A stretch of DNA of 64,000 bases from Azospirillum sp. TSO22-1 (lineage in GTDB: Bacteria; Pseudomonadota; Alphaproteobacteria; Azospirillales; Azospirillaceae), in contig NZ_LGQZ01000057.1 of assembly GCF_003116015.1 (NCBI RefSeq), forward strand, positions 1 to 64,000, in the 5' to 3' direction. The notes beneath the pieces are model-generated. The model had not been told where the DNA came from. It worked only from the letters and a program-made list of their open reading frames with translations, and made no database searches. Below are positions 43,616-52,639 of the stretch, one piece after another. Positions within the stretch are counted from its first letter, which is position 1. Every line of letters begins with the position of its first letter. The position numbers were made by a program, and so were the translations under genes.

Positions 43616-44638
43616 ATGACCCGTCGCCGCATCGGCGTGATCGGCCTGGGCATGGCGGCCGCGCCGCACGCCCAGAGCCTCATCGACTTGTCCGGCCGCG
43701 TCGACGTGGCCGGCTGCTTCAGCCCCACCCCGTCGCGTCGCGAGGCGTTCGCCAAGACCTTCCGCCTGCCGGTGGTGGACCGGATGGAGGCGATCCTGGA
43801 CGACCCGACAGTGTCGGCCGTGCTGGTCCTGACACCGCCCGACAGCCACGCCGACGTGGTGGCGCGCTGCGCCGCCGGCGGCAAACACGTGCTGCTGGAA
43901 AAGCCGCTGGACGCCACGCCCGAGGGTGCCCGAGCCGTAGTCGAGACCATGGAGCGCGCCGGCCTCACCCTCGGCGTGGTCTTCCAGCATCGCTTCCGCG
44001 CCTCGGCGGAGCGGCTGGCTGACCTGCTGGGACGCGGCGTGCTGGGGCGGCCCGTCTCCGCGGCGGTGTCGGTGCGCTGGTGGCGCGACGCCGGCTACTA
44101 CGCGCAGCCCGGCCGCGGCATGAAGGCGCGCGACGGCGGCGGCGTGCTGCTGACCCAGGCGATCCACACGCTGGACCTGTTCGTCAGCCTGCTGGGCCTG
44201 CCGCGCGAGGTGGCGGGCTTTGCCGCCACCAGCCCGCTGCGCACCATCGACACCGAGGACGTGGTCGCGGCGGCGCTGCGCTACGAGAACGGCCTGCTGG
44301 CGACGGTGAACGCCACCACCGCCGCCTTCCCCGGCTTCCCCGAGCGCATCGAGATCGCCGGCACCGCCGGCTCCGCCGTGCTGTCCGGCGACACGCTGGA
44401 GGTCGACCTGCACACCGGCGAGGCGATCCGCGAAGGTGGCGAGAAGGGCACGCTGGGCGGCGGTGCCGACCCGATGAACTTCCCCAACCTGCACCACCGC
44501 GCCGTGCTGGCGAACTTCCTCGACGCGCTCGACGGCGGCGGGCGGCCGCGCGTCGACGGCCGCGAGGCGCTGAAGGTGCACCGGCTGATCGAGGCGCTGC
44601 TGGACGGCGGCGGTGGCGTGCGGGTGGCCGACGCCTAA
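43616..44638 (+). CDS. Gfo/Idh/MocA family oxidoreductase
   Basis: 340 residues. N-terminal Rossmann motif RIGVIGLGMAAAPHAQSL, then LVLTPPDSHADVVARCAAGG and KHVLLEKPLD, the conserved EKP of the family. The C-terminal part (GGGVLLTQAIHTLDLFVSLL) carries the His used in catalysis. It oxidises or reduces a sugar, inositol or similar alcohol with NAD(P). The substrate is unknown. It overlaps the convergent dehydrogenase by 4 bases. Confidence 0.92.
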   Translation: MTRRRIGVIGLGMAAAPHAQSLIDLSGRVDVAGCFSPTPSRREAFAKTFRLPVVDRMEAILDDPTVSAVLVLTPPDSHADVVARCAAGGKHVLLEKPLDATPEGARAVVETMERAGLTLGVVFQHRFRASAERLADLLGRGVLGRPVSAAVSVRWWRDAGYYAQPGRGMKARDGGGVLLTQAIHTLDLFVSLLGLPREVAGFAATSPLRTIDTEDVVAAALRYENGLLATVNATTAAFPGFPERIEIAGTAGSAVLSGDTLEVDLHTGEAIREGGEKGTLGGGADPMNFPNLHHRAVLANFLDALDGGGRPRVDGREALKVHRLIEALLDGGGGVRVADA

Positions 44639-45528
44639 CGCCCCAGCGCCCGGAGCAACGCCATCAGCGCGCGGTCGCGCTCCGCCTCCAGCTGGGCGAC
44701 GGAGCGGCCGGCGGCTTCCTCGGCGACGCCCTCGACGATGCGCGCCTGCACCTCCGGCCCGAGGCCGGGATCGCCGAGCGAGGCCCAGCGGCGGACCTGG
44801 CTCGGCCCGAGGTGGGCGAGGTAGTGGGCGATGCCGCCCTCGCCACCGCCCAGGTGATAGGTCATGTGCGGCCCCATGAGCGCCCAGCGCAGGCCGGGGC
44901 CGTGGCTGATCGCCGCGTCGATGTCGGCGACGCTCGCCACCCCCTGCTCCACCAGATGCACCGCCTCGCGGTAGAGGGCGGAGCTGAGCCGGTTGGCGAT
45001 GTGCCCCGGCATCTCGCGCCTCAGCACCACCGGATGGCGGCCGAGTCCGCGGTAGAAGGCGCAGGCATCCTCGACCACCGCCGGGTCGTCCCCGACGATC
45101 TCGACCAGCGGCAGCAGGTGCGGCGGGTTGAAGGGATGGGCGACGACGTGCCGGCCCGGCGTCCGGCACTCCGCCACGATGGCGCTGCGCAGCAGGGCGG
45201 AGGTGCTGCTGGCGACGGTGACCTCCGGCGGGACCAGCGCGTCGATCTCCGCCAGCAGGCGGCGCTTCAGCGCTTCGTCCTCCGGCGCGTTCTCCTGCAC
45301 GAAGCCGGCGCTCTCCAGGGCGTCCGCCATGGTTTCATGAAAGGACAGCCGCCCGCCGCCCGCGCAGCCGAGGTCAGCGAGCTGCGCCAGCGCCCGCTCG
45401 ACGAAGCGCTCCAGCCGCTCCCGCGCACCGGGCGCCGGGTCGGTGGCGGATACGTCCAGACCGTGCGCCAGGAACAGGGCGGCCCAGCTCGCCCCGACGG
45501 TTCCGCAGCCAATGACGGCGACGCGCAC
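44635..45528 (-). CDS. 3-hydroxyacyl-CoA dehydrogenase-like NAD-dependent dehydrogenase
   Basis: 297 residues. VAVIGCGTVGASWAALFLAHGLDV is the NAD-binding loop (split here for length: VAVIGCGTVGAS, ALFLAHGLDV); QENAPEDEALKRRLLAEID, ASSTSAL and HPFNPPHLLPLVEIV are typical of the L-gulonate/carnitine 3-dehydrogenase branch. PGHIANRLSSALYREAVHLV begins the C-terminal domain. It oxidises a 3-hydroxy acid. It lies 3 bases after the hydroxyisobutyrate-type dehydrogenase gene and is last in the ABC-transporter operon, so it may act on the imported substrate. Confidence 0.85.
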   Translation of the reverse strand: MRVAVIGCGTVGASWAALFLAHGLDVSATDPAPGARERLERFVERALAQLADLGCAGGGRLSFHETMADALESAGFVQENAPEDEALKRRLLAEIDALVPPEVTVASSTSALLRSAIVAECRTPGRHVVAHPFNPPHLLPLVEIVGDDPAVVEDACAFYRGLGRHPVVLRREMPGHIANRLSSALYREAVHLVEQGVASVADIDAAISHGPGLRWALMGPHMTYHLGGGEGGIAHYLAHLGPSQVRRWASLGDPGLGPEVQARIVEGVAEEAAGRSVAQLEAERDRALMALLRALGR

Positions 45529-45531
45529 CGC

Positions 45532-46422
45532 TCAGCCCTCACCACGCAGCATGCGGACGATGCCGGAGAAGTCCAGATCGCCGTGCCCGCTGCCGCAGAA
45601 CAGCGCGTACAGCGCCGCCGCCTGGGCGCCGAGCGGCGTGGCGGCGCCGGTCGCCGCGGCGGCCTGCTGCGCCAGCTTGAGGTCCTTCCACATCAGCGCG
45701 GCGGCGAAGCCCGGTTTGTGGTCGCGGTTGGCCGGCGAGGTCGGCACCGGGCCGGGCACCGGGCAGTAGGTGGTCAGCGACCAGCACTGGCCGGAGGACT
45801 TGGACGCGATGTCGAACAACTTCTGCGCGTCGAGGCCGAGGCGCTCGGCCAGGACGAACGCCTCGGCGACCGCGATCATGGTGGTGCCGGCGATCATGTT
45901 GTTGCAGATCTTCGCCGCCTGCCCGCTGCCCGACGGGCCGGCGTGCACGATGGTGCGGCCCATCGGCTGGAGCAGCGGCTCGGCGCGGCGGAACGCCTCC
46001 TCCGGCCCGCCGACCATGAAGGTCAGCGTTGCCGCCTCGGCCCCCACCGTGCCGCCGGACACCGGTGCGTCGACCATCGGGAAGCCCGCCGCCTCGGCTT
46101 GCGCCGCGACGGCGCGAGCCGTCTCCACGTCGATGGTCGAGCTGTCGATGAGCAGTGTGCCCGGGGCGGCGGAGGCGAGCACCCCGCCCTCCCCCAGCAC
46201 CACCTCGCGCACGTGGCGGCCGACCGGCAGCATGGTGACGACGGCGTCGACGGCGCGCACCGCCTCCGCCGCGCTGGCGGCGACGGTGCCGCCGGCCGCG
46301 GCGTGCGCCGCGCAGGCGGCGTGCGCGAGGTCGACGCCGACGACGGTGTGCCCGGCCTTCAGCAGGTTGCGGGCCATCGGCCCGCCCATGTTGCCGAGGC
46401 CGATGAAGGCGATGCGTGCCAT
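45532..46422 (-). CDS. 3-hydroxyisobutyrate dehydrogenase family protein
   Basis: 296 residues from ATG 46422. IAFIGLGNMGGPMARNLLKA is the NAD-binding motif; DAPVSGGTVGAEAATLTFMV is the substrate-binding signature; GSGQAAKICNNMI holds the catalytic Lys and Asn. It matches MmsB or tartronate-semialdehyde-reductase-like enzymes that oxidise beta-hydroxy acids with NAD. Upstream is the MBL protein; the pair with the next gene suggests degradation of hydroxy acids brought in by the transporter. Exact substrate unknown. Confidence 0.9.
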   Translation of the reverse strand: MARIAFIGLGNMGGPMARNLLKAGHTVVGVDLAHAACAAHAAAGGTVAASAAEAVRAVDAVVTMLPVGRHVREVVLGEGGVLASAAPGTLLIDSSTIDVETARAVAAQAEAAGFPMVDAPVSGGTVGAEAATLTFMVGGPEEAFRRAEPLLQPMGRTIVHAGPSGSGQAAKICNNMIAGTTMIAVAEAFVLAERLGLDAQKLFDIASKSSGQCWSLTTYCPVPGPVPTSPANRDHKPGFAAALMWKDLKLAQQAAAATGAATPLGAQAAALYALFCGSGHGDLDFSGIVRMLRGEG

Positions 46423-46475
46423 GCGGTTTCCCTCCCCTGCTTTTCCGTCATCCTGACACAGGGACGGGGGGACCG

Positions 46476-47426
46476 TCAGCCTTGGAGCGACGCCCACATC
46501 TGGCGGTCGCGCTCGGCGGTCCAGATCTGCGGATCGCGCAGGCCGCCGGCCTCGTCGTAGGCGCGCGACACATCGAAGGGCAGACAGTGCTCGAAGATCA
46601 CCCAGCCGCCGAAGCGCGGCTCCAGCGCCTTGCGGGTCTCGGCGAACGCCTCCTTCAGCGAGGCGCCGCGGGCGCGGGCCTGCTTCACGTTCTGGAACAG
46701 CGCGGTGACGAAGTCGCGGGTCTCCTGCAGTGCCTTGCCGCACAGCTCCGGCGTCATCAGCGCCTCGCCGCGGCCGGGCACCAGCCGGTGCGGCCCCAGC
46801 GCCGCCAGCCGGTACAGCGTCTGCGGCCAGTCCTCCAGGTACGCGTCGCCGGTGTAGGGGGTGGCGCCGAACTCCACGAGGTCGCCGGCGTAGAGCACCT
46901 TCTGCTCCGGCAGCCAGACCACCGTGTCGCCCTTGGTGTGGCCGCGGCCGAGCTGCATGATGTCGACGCGCGTCTTGCCCATGAACAGCGTCATCGAGCC
47001 CTCGAACACCAGCGTCGGCCAGGTCAGGCCGGGAATGCTGGCGGCGCCGCGGAACAGGCGCGGGAAGCGGCCGAGTTCGGATTCGTAGTCCTGCTGGCCG
47101 CGCTCGACGATGGTGTCGTAAGTGTCGCGGCTGGCGATGATCTGCTCGGCGCCGTAGGCCGAGGCGCCCAGCACGCGCACCGCGTGGTAGTGGGTGAGGA
47201 CGACGTACTTGATCGGCTTGTCGGTGACGGTGCGCACCTTGGCGATCACGTCCTCGGCCATGGCGGGCGTGGCCTGGGCGTCGATGACCATGACGCCGTC
47301 GTCGCCGACGATGATGCCGGTGTTGGGGTCACCCTCCGCCGTGTAGGCGTAGGCGCCGGGGGCGAGCTGCGAGAAGGTGACCTTCTTTTCCTCGAGGTCA
47401 CCGGTGGAGGCGAAGGCAACGGACAT
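46476..47426 (-). CDS. MBL-fold protein with altered metal motif
   Basis: 316 residues of metallo-beta-lactamase fold. GIIVGDDGVMVIDAQATPAM begins the fold; the first metal motif reads LTHYHAVRVLGASAY, where active enzymes have THxHxDH, so the Asp and last His are absent. GRGHTKGDTVVWLPEQKVLY AGD supplies the other His and Asp. It resembles the quinoprotein-relay-type MBL proteins. With two ligands missing it may be non-catalytic or use a different metal set. The gene follows livF by 21 bases in the transporter operon. Confidence 0.85.
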   Translation of the reverse strand: MSVAFASTGDLEEKKVTFSQLAPGAYAYTAEGDPNTGIIVGDDGVMVIDAQATPAMAEDVIAKVRTVTDKPIKYVVLTHYHAVRVLGASAYGAEQIIASRDTYDTIVERGQQDYESELGRFPRLFRGAASIPGLTWPTLVFEGSMTLFMGKTRVDIMQLGRGHTKGDTVVWLPEQKVLYAGDLVEFGATPYTGDAYLEDWPQTLYRLAALGPHRLVPGRGEALMTPELCGKALQETRDFVTALFQNVKQARARGASLKEAFAETRKALEPRFGGWVIFEHCLPFDVSRAYDEAGGLRDPQIWTAERDRQMWASLQG

Positions 47427-47447
47427 GCGATTCTCCCAGGGATTGGC

Positions 47448-48149
47448 TCAGAGGCCGAGATAGGCCTGCTTGACGCGGTCGCTGGCCAGCAGCGCCTCGC
47501 CGGTGTCGTGCAGTGTGACCTCGCCGGTTTCCAGCACATAGCCGCGGTCGGCAATGGCCAGCGCCGCGTAGGCGTTCTGCTCGACCAGGAATATGGTGGT
47601 CCCCTGCTGCTTCAGACCCTGCACGGCGTTGAAGATCTCGCCGACCAGCAGCGGGGCAAGGCCCATGCTGGGCTCGTCGAGCAGCAGCAGGCGCGGGTGC
47701 GCCATCAGCGCGCGGGCGATGGCGACCATCTGCTGCTGGCCGCCGGACAGGGTGCCGGCCGGCTGGTGGCGCTTCTGCTTGAGGATGGGGAAGCTGGCGT
47801 ACATTCGCTCGATGTCGTCGTTCGGCTTGCCGCCGCGCCGGTAGGCGCCGAGGCGGAGGTTGTCCTCCACCGACAGCGGGCCGAACAGCTGCCGTCCCTC
47901 CGGCACCTGCAGGATGCCCTCGGCGACGCGCTGGTGCGGCGTCATGCGGGTGATGTCGACGCCTTCGAACTTGATGGTGCCGCTGGTGGCGTTCTGCACG
48001 CCGGACAGGGTGCGCAGCAGCGTCGTCTTGCCGGCGCCGTTGGCGCCGACCAGCGCCACCAGTTCGCCCTCGTTGACCACGAGGTCGACGGATTTGAGCG
48101 CGTGGATGCGGCCGTAATGCGTGTTGATGCCGCTGATCTCGAGAAGCAC
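47448..48149 (-). CDS. livF: Branched-chain type ABC transporter ATP-binding protein LivF
   Basis: 233 residues. Walker A GANGAGKTT near residue 37, signature LSGGQQQMVAIARAL, Walker B LLLLDEPSMGLAPL, and EQNAYAALAIADRGYVLETG at the end, all standard for LivF. It works with LivG (48162) and the LivHM permease. It is preceded by livG after 12 bases and has a good GGAGAT box. Operon context (MarR operator, aromatic genes nearby) suggests import of an aromatic acid rather than leucine, by inference. Confidence 0.93.
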   Translation of the reverse strand: MLLEISGINTHYGRIHALKSVDLVVNEGELVALVGANGAGKTTLLRTLSGVQNATSGTIKFEGVDITRMTPHQRVAEGILQVPEGRQLFGPLSVEDNLRLGAYRRGGKPNDDIERMYASFPILKQKRHQPAGTLSGGQQQMVAIARALMAHPRLLLLDEPSMGLAPLLVGEIFNAVQGLKQQGTTIFLVEQNAYAALAIADRGYVLETGEVTLHDTGEALLASDRVKQAYLGL

Positions 48150-48161
48150 GGCGGGATCTCC

Positions 48162-48995
48162 TTATGCCATCGAGCCGAGGTAGGCGGCGATCACGTCGGG
48201 GTTCGCGCTCACCTCCGCGGGTGTGCCCTCGGCCAGCTTGCGGCCGTAGTTCAGCGCCAGGATGTGGTCGGAGATGCCCATGACCATCTTCATGTCGTGC
48301 TCGACCAGCACCACGGTGATGCCGCGCGCGGCGATCCGCTTGATCAGCTCGTCGATCTCGCGGCTCTCGGTGCCGTTGAGGCCGGCGGCTGGCTCGTCGA
48401 GCAGCAGCATCTTCGGCTCCGCCGCCAGGGCGCGGGCGATCTCCAGCCGTTTCAGGGCGCCGTAGGGCATGGCCGAGGCCTGGGCGTCGATGTACTTGGA
48501 CAGGCCCACCTCGCGCATCAGTTCGGCGGCCAGCTCGCGCGCCTCTTTGTCCTTGCGCACCAGGCGCGGCAGGCGGAACAGCGCCGCCAGCACGCCGCGG
48601 TCGAGGTGGAGATGCCGTCCCACCATCACGTTCTCCAGCGCCGACATGTTGAAGAAGATCTGCAGGTTCTGGAACGTGCGCGACATGCCGCGCGCCGCCA
48701 GCTTGAATGGCGGCAGGCCGGAAATGTCGCGGCCGTCGAACAGGATGCGCCCGTAGGTCGGCGTGTAGACGCCGGTGATCAGGTTGAACAACGTGGTCTT
48801 GCCGGCGCCGTTCGGGCCGATGATCGAGACGATCCTGCCCTTCGGCAGCGTGAAGCTGAGGTCCTGGATCGCCAGCACGCCGCCGAACTCGCGGCTCAGG
48901 TTCTCGACGCGCAGCAGGGGGGAGGTCCGTTCGGCGACGGCGGGGGCCGCTTGGGCGACGGTGTCCATCATGGCGGGGGACGCGGCGTTGATCAT
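48162..48995 (-). CDS. livG: Branched-chain type ABC transporter ATP-binding protein LivG
   Basis: 277 residues from ATG 48995, which overlaps the livM stop; a second ATG 24 bases inside is possible. Walker A is GPNGAGKTTLFNLITG, signature PYGALKRLEIARALA (the divergent LivG form), Walker B MLLLDEPAAGLNGTE, switch VLVEHDMKMVM. The tail DVIAAYLGSMA has the same shape as the livG tail at the left edge of the window. The first ~25 residues are an unstructured extension not needed for function. Confidence 0.93.
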   Translation of the reverse strand: MINAASPAMMDTVAQAAPAVAERTSPLLRVENLSREFGGVLAIQDLSFTLPKGRIVSIIGPNGAGKTTLFNLITGVYTPTYGRILFDGRDISGLPPFKLAARGMSRTFQNLQIFFNMSALENVMVGRHLHLDRGVLAALFRLPRLVRKDKEARELAAELMREVGLSKYIDAQASAMPYGALKRLEIARALAAEPKMLLLDEPAAGLNGTESREIDELIKRIAARGITVVLVEHDMKMVMGISDHILALNYGRKLAEGTPAEVSANPDVIAAYLGSMA

Positions 48996-49930
48996 ACCCG
49001 CCTCCGCGGCGCGATCAGGGCGGAGAGCGTGGGCACCAGCCCCTTGGGCATGAACACCATGGTCAGCATCAGGATGGCGCCGAGCACCATCGCCTCGTAG
49101 TCCTGGAAGGCGGTGAGCAGTTGCGGCAGCACGGTCAGCACAACGGCGCCGACCACGGCGCCGAAGGTGGAGGCCATGCCGCCGAACACCACCATGGTGA
49201 CCAGCTCGATGGAGCGGAAGAAGTCGCTGGCCGACGGCGTGATGAAGCCGAGGTAGTGCGCCGACAGGCTGCCGGTGATGCTCGCCATCACGGCGGACAG
49301 CACGAACACCATCACCTTGTAGCCGGCGGTGTCGACGCCCAGCGTCTCGGCCGCCACCTCGGCGCCGTGCACGGCGCGCAACGCCCGGCCGGCCGGGCTG
49401 TCGATCAGGTTCAGCGCCGCCCACACCGCGACCAGCAGCAACCCGGCGACGATCCAGTACCAGACCTTCTCGCCGTACGCCTGGAAGCCGAGGACGGCGA
49501 AGCTGTCCACCGGCATGCCGTCCGGGCCGCCGGTGATCTTCGTCTCGGTCTTCAGCACGATGGAGATGATGATGCCGATGCCCAGCGTCGCCATGGCGAG
49601 GTAATGGCCCTTCAGACGCAGGATCGGCTTCGCCACCGCGAAGGCCAGCAGGCCGACCGCCACCGCGCCGGCCAGCAGCGCCGCCAGCGGCGGCCAGCCG
49701 TAGGTGGAGACCAGCACCGCCGAAGCGTACGCCCCCAGTCCGAAGAAGCCGGCGTGCCCCAGGCTGATCTGCCCGGCGAAGCCGATCAGCAGGTTCAGCC
49801 CGACGCAGACGATGGCGTTGAAGCCGGCGACGATGGCGATGTTCAGCAGGAAGTTGTTGGTGAGCGCCAGCGGCAGCAGCGCGGCGACGACGGCCAAGAC
49901 GGCCAATGGGGCAAGTCGATGCGACGACAT
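48992..49930 (-). CDS. livM: Branched-chain type ABC transporter permease LivM
   Basis: 312 residues with about eight to ten membrane helices, for example LAVLAVVAALLPLALTNNFL and NIAIVAGFNAIVCVGLNLLI. The family motif GQISLGHAGFFGLGAYASAV follows, and SPAGRALRAVHGAEVAAETL is the cytoplasmic coupling loop that meets the ATPase. It forms the channel with LivH. It lies 13 bases after livH. Length and helix pattern are normal. Confidence 0.93.
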   Translation of the reverse strand: MSSHRLAPLAVLAVVAALLPLALTNNFLLNIAIVAGFNAIVCVGLNLLIGFAGQISLGHAGFFGLGAYASAVLVSTYGWPPLAALLAGAVAVGLLAFAVAKPILRLKGHYLAMATLGIGIIISIVLKTETKITGGPDGMPVDSFAVLGFQAYGEKVWYWIVAGLLLVAVWAALNLIDSPAGRALRAVHGAEVAAETLGVDTAGYKVMVFVLSAVMASITGSLSAHYLGFITPSASDFFRSIELVTMVVFGGMASTFGAVVGAVVLTVLPQLLTAFQDYEAMVLGAILMLTMVFMPKGLVPTLSALIAPRRRV

Positions 49931-49943
49931 CCCGGCTTTCCCC

Positions 49944-50819
49944 TTACACGCGCTCGGTGCCGCGCTTGCCGAACAGGCCGTTCGGCATGAACACCAGCAC
50001 CAGCAGGATGATGACGAAGGCCACCGCGTCCTTGTAGGCGGAGGACAGGTAGCCGGCGGACAGCGCCTCGGCGATGCCGACGATCAGGCCGCCGACCACG
50101 GCGCCCAGCCCGTTGCCCAGGCCGCCCAGCACGGCGGCGGTGAAGCCCTTGAGGCCCAGCATGATGCCCATCTCGCTGGACGAGAAGGTGATCGGCGTCA
50201 CCACGGCGCCGCCGACGGCGCCCAAGGCGGCCGACAGCGCGAAGGCGGCCAGCACGACCTTGCGCACGTTGACGCCCACCAGCTGGGCGGCCAGCCGGTT
50301 GTACGAGGTCGCCAGCATGGCCTTGCCGGCCAGGGTGCGGGTGAAGAAGAAGCCGATGACCAGGATCAGCACCAGCGCCACGCCGACCACCCACAGCGAT
50401 TGCGGCAGGATGGCGGCGCCCAGCAACAGGATGGGCGTGTCGCCGGAGAACGAGGCGAGCTGGTGGAACTCCTTGCCCCACACCACCTCGGCCAGCCCGC
50501 GCAGGAAGATGGAGGCGCCGATGGTGATGATGATGAGCGTGACGACGGAGGCGTTGCGCGCCTTCTCGATGGCGAACTTGGCCAGCAGCACGCCGCCCAG
50601 CATGGCGACGGCGCAGCCGGCGAGGATGGCCAGCGGCAGCGGCACTCCGGCGGCGGTCAGCGTTGACGCGCTCATGCCGCCGATCATGATGAACTCGCCC
50701 TGGGCGAAGTTGATGACCGTGCTGGCGTTGTAGATGATCGCGAAGCCCAGGCCGGCCAGCGCGTAGATCGCGCCGACGGTGATCCCGGACACCAGGAATT
50801 GCAGGAAATCGGCGCCCAT
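49944..50819 (-). CDS. livH: Branched-chain type ABC transporter permease LivH
   Basis: 291 residues from ATG 50819; the frame remains open upstream through a repeat element but that part is not family-like. Helices include FLVSGITVGAIYALAGLGFA, VINFAQGEFIMIGGMSAS (the conserved NFAQGE motif) and LAGKAMLATSYNRLAAQLVG as coupling loop, then FSSSEMGIMLGLKGFTAAVL and GLGNGLGAVVGGLIVGIAEA. Partner of LivM. It is separated from the binding-protein gene by 154 bases filled by a palindromic repeat. Confidence 0.93.
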   Translation of the reverse strand: MGADFLQFLVSGITVGAIYALAGLGFAIIYNASTVINFAQGEFIMIGGMSASTLTAAGVPLPLAILAGCAVAMLGGVLLAKFAIEKARNASVVTLIIITIGASIFLRGLAEVVWGKEFHQLASFSGDTPILLLGAAILPQSLWVVGVALVLILVIGFFFTRTLAGKAMLATSYNRLAAQLVGVNVRKVVLAAFALSAALGAVGGAVVTPITFSSSEMGIMLGLKGFTAAVLGGLGNGLGAVVGGLIVGIAEALSAGYLSSAYKDAVAFVIILLVLVFMPNGLFGKRGTERV

Positions 50820-50842
50820 GGTGATGGCGTCTCCAGAGAGAG

Positions 50843-50948
50843 CCCCTCTCCCCTCGCGGGAGAGGGGTTGGGGAGAGGGGGCAAGGAACTTGGCCGGTTT
50901 CATCGGCGCCACCCTCTCCCCGACCCCTCTCCCGTCGAGGGAGAGGGG
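50843..50948. repeat. Palindromic intergenic repeat between binding protein and livH
   Basis: Two 10-bp hairpins, CCCCTCTCCC/GGGAGAGGGG at 50843-50867 and 50924-50948, are bracketed by a further pairing between about 50861-50880 and 50912-50931. The layout is that of dispersed intergenic repeats of alphaproteobacteria. Lying after the binding-protein gene, it may stabilise that mRNA and lower permease expression. Confidence 0.7.
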
Positions 50949-50973
50949 CTAGGAGTGGCGTCGTGGACAAGCC

Positions 50974-52125
50974 TCAGTCGGCCAGCTGCCAGTTGCCCTG
51001 CTTGATCTCCACCATGTGGAAGGCGTCGAGGCCGAGGCCCATGTGGTCGGTCGCCGACATGGTCACGGTGCCGCCGGTACCGACGTAGCCCTTGGTCTTC
51101 TCGATCTCGTCGCGGACCTTGGCCTTGTCGGTCGTGCCGGCGCGCTTGATCGCCTCGACCGCCAGCATCAGCCCGTCGTAGGCGTGGCCCGCGAAGGTCG
51201 AGGGCTCGGCCTGGAACTGCTTTTGGTAGGTCTCGGTGAAGGCCATGACGACCTTCTTCTGCGGGTCGGCGTTGGACAGCTGCTCGGCCACCACGAGGCC
51301 GGCCGCCGGCAGGCGCACGCCCTCGGCAGCACCACCGGCCAGCTTGATGAAGTCCTTCGAGGCCACGCCGTGGCCGTGATAGAGCGGCAGCGACATGCCG
51401 AGCTGGCGGTAGTTGCGCGTCACCACCACCGGCCCCTGCCCCAGGCCGAACACCAGCACGGCCTGCGCCTGACCGTTGTTGCGGATCTTGGTCAGCTGGG
51501 CGGTGACGTCGTTGTCCTTGGCGCCGTAGATCTCGTCGGCGACGATCTCGATGCCGCGCTCCTTGGCGACCTTCAGCGTCTCCTCGCGGCCGGACTTGCC
51601 GAAGCCGGAATCCTCCGACAGCAGGGCGAGCTTGCTTAAGCCCCGCTTCTTCAGGTCGAGCATGACCTTCTCGGCGGCCATGCGGTCGGTGTGCGGGGTC
51701 TTGAACACCCACTTCTTCACCGGCTCGACGATGACGACGGCGCCGGCCAGGGAGATGAAGGGAATCTCGGCGCGCTCGGCCAGCGGCACCGCGGCCATGG
51801 TGGCGGCGGTGGTGGTGCCGCCGACGATGACGTCGACCTTGTCGCTCTCGATCAGGCGCTTGGCGAAGCTGCCGGCCTTGGCGGCGTCGGCGCCGTCGTC
51901 ATAGACGATCAGTTCGATCTTGCGGCCGTTGATGCCGCCGTCCCTGTTGATCTTGTCGACGTACAGCTCCAGCACCTTCTTCTCCGGATCGCCGAGGAAG
52001 GAGGCCGGGCCGGTGGCCGACAGGAAGGAGCCGATGCGGATGAGATCCGCGGCCGATGCGGTGCCGGCCAGCAGGCCGACGGCGGCGGTGGCCGTCGCGA
52101 GGACGCCCACGATGCGCTTGAGCAT
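50974..52125 (-). CDS. ABC transporter periplasmic substrate-binding protein (LivK-like)
   Basis: 383 residues with a signal peptide (IVGVLATATAAVGLLAGTAS, cleavage near ASA-AD). The mature protein is a periplasmic-binding type I fold: IRIGSFLSATGPASFLGDPE, INRDGGINGRKIELIVYDDG, VIVGGTTTAATMAAVPLAER and SKLALLSEDSGFGKSGREET. It feeds LivHMGF. The residues VYDDGADAAKAGSFAKRLIE are close to those of aromatic-acid and amide binding proteins, but no ligand can be assigned. GGGAG lies 7 bases upstream of the ATG; a MarR-type palindrome lies 31 bases before the start. Confidence 0.93.
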   Translation of the reverse strand: MLKRIVGVLATATAAVGLLAGTASAADLIRIGSFLSATGPASFLGDPEKKVLELYVDKINRDGGINGRKIELIVYDDGADAAKAGSFAKRLIESDKVDVIVGGTTTAATMAAVPLAERAEIPFISLAGAVVIVEPVKKWVFKTPHTDRMAAEKVMLDLKKRGLSKLALLSEDSGFGKSGREETLKVAKERGIEIVADEIYGAKDNDVTAQLTKIRNNGQAQAVLVFGLGQGPVVVTRNYRQLGMSLPLYHGHGVASKDFIKLAGGAAEGVRLPAAGLVVAEQLSNADPQKKVVMAFTETYQKQFQAEPSTFAGHAYDGLMLAVEAIKRAGTTDKAKVRDEIEKTKGYVGTGGTVTMSATDHMGLGLDAFHMVEIKQGNWQLAD

Positions 52126-52155
52126 GATTCACTCCCATAGGTCGTTCTTGTTATC

Positions 52156-52169
52156 GTTTCAAACGAAAC
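52156..52169. promoter_or_regulatory. GTTTC-N4-GAAAC operator before the ABC transporter
   Basis: GTTTCAAACGAAAC on the plus strand, 31 bases upstream of the binding-protein start. The same arms and spacing occur at 60294-60307 next to hmgA and the MarR gene. Confidence 0.6.
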
Positions 52170-52215
52170 TTTTTTGAGACGCGCAGGCCGGTGAGGGGTT
52201 GGCTCCTCCCGGTTG

Positions 52216-52626
52216 TCAGTGGCTGAACAGAAGGCGGGTCAGCCGCGCCCCGGCGGCGCCGAACGCCTCGACGGCGTCCTCGTAGGCGTCGCGGGCGACG
52301 GCATAGTTCTCGACCAGATCGGTGGCGATGCCCTCGCCGAACAGGCGGACGTGCAGCGCCTCGCATCGGTCGAGCTTCAGATCGGCGTCGAGCCCGCACA
52401 CCATGTAGGCGCGGGCGGCGGCGGCAGCCTCGCCGGACAGGGCGCCCAGCAGCGGCACGGTGGGATGGTCGTGCGTGGCGAAGTCACCGCGCAGCTGGTC
52501 CCACAGCGCCGCCCAGTCGACCGCGCCGGCGTCCGGCATCGCCTCCATATGGCGGTAGCCGTAGCGGGCCAGCACGGCCCGACCGTCGATCAGCAGGCGG
52601 TTCGGAAGCTCCTGGACCGGGACCAT
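52216..52626 (-). CDS. Hypothetical protein coupled to the PaaA-like gene
   Basis: 136 residues from ATG 52626. A mixed alpha/beta protein (LLIDGRAVLARYGYRHMEAM; GALSGEAAAAARAYMVCGLD; LHVRLFGEGIATDLVENYAV) with no metal motif, signal peptide or membrane segment. No family is recognised. It lies 13 bases after the PaaA-like gene on the same strand, so it may be an accessory or partner of that oxygenase. The ABC-transporter promoter lies just beyond its stop. Confidence 0.62.
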   Translation of the reverse strand: MVPVQELPNRLLIDGRAVLARYGYRHMEAMPDAGAVDWAALWDQLRGDFATHDHPTVPLLGALSGEAAAAARAYMVCGLDADLKLDRCEALHVRLFGEGIATDLVENYAVARDAYEDAVEAFGAAGARLTRLLFSH

Positions 52627-52639
52627 GGCGCCCTCCCCT

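Noticed and set aside
44080..49100. Two 800-codon plus-strand frames across dehydrogenase and ABC genes
   Set aside because: Antisense to full-length recognised enzymes on the minus strand.
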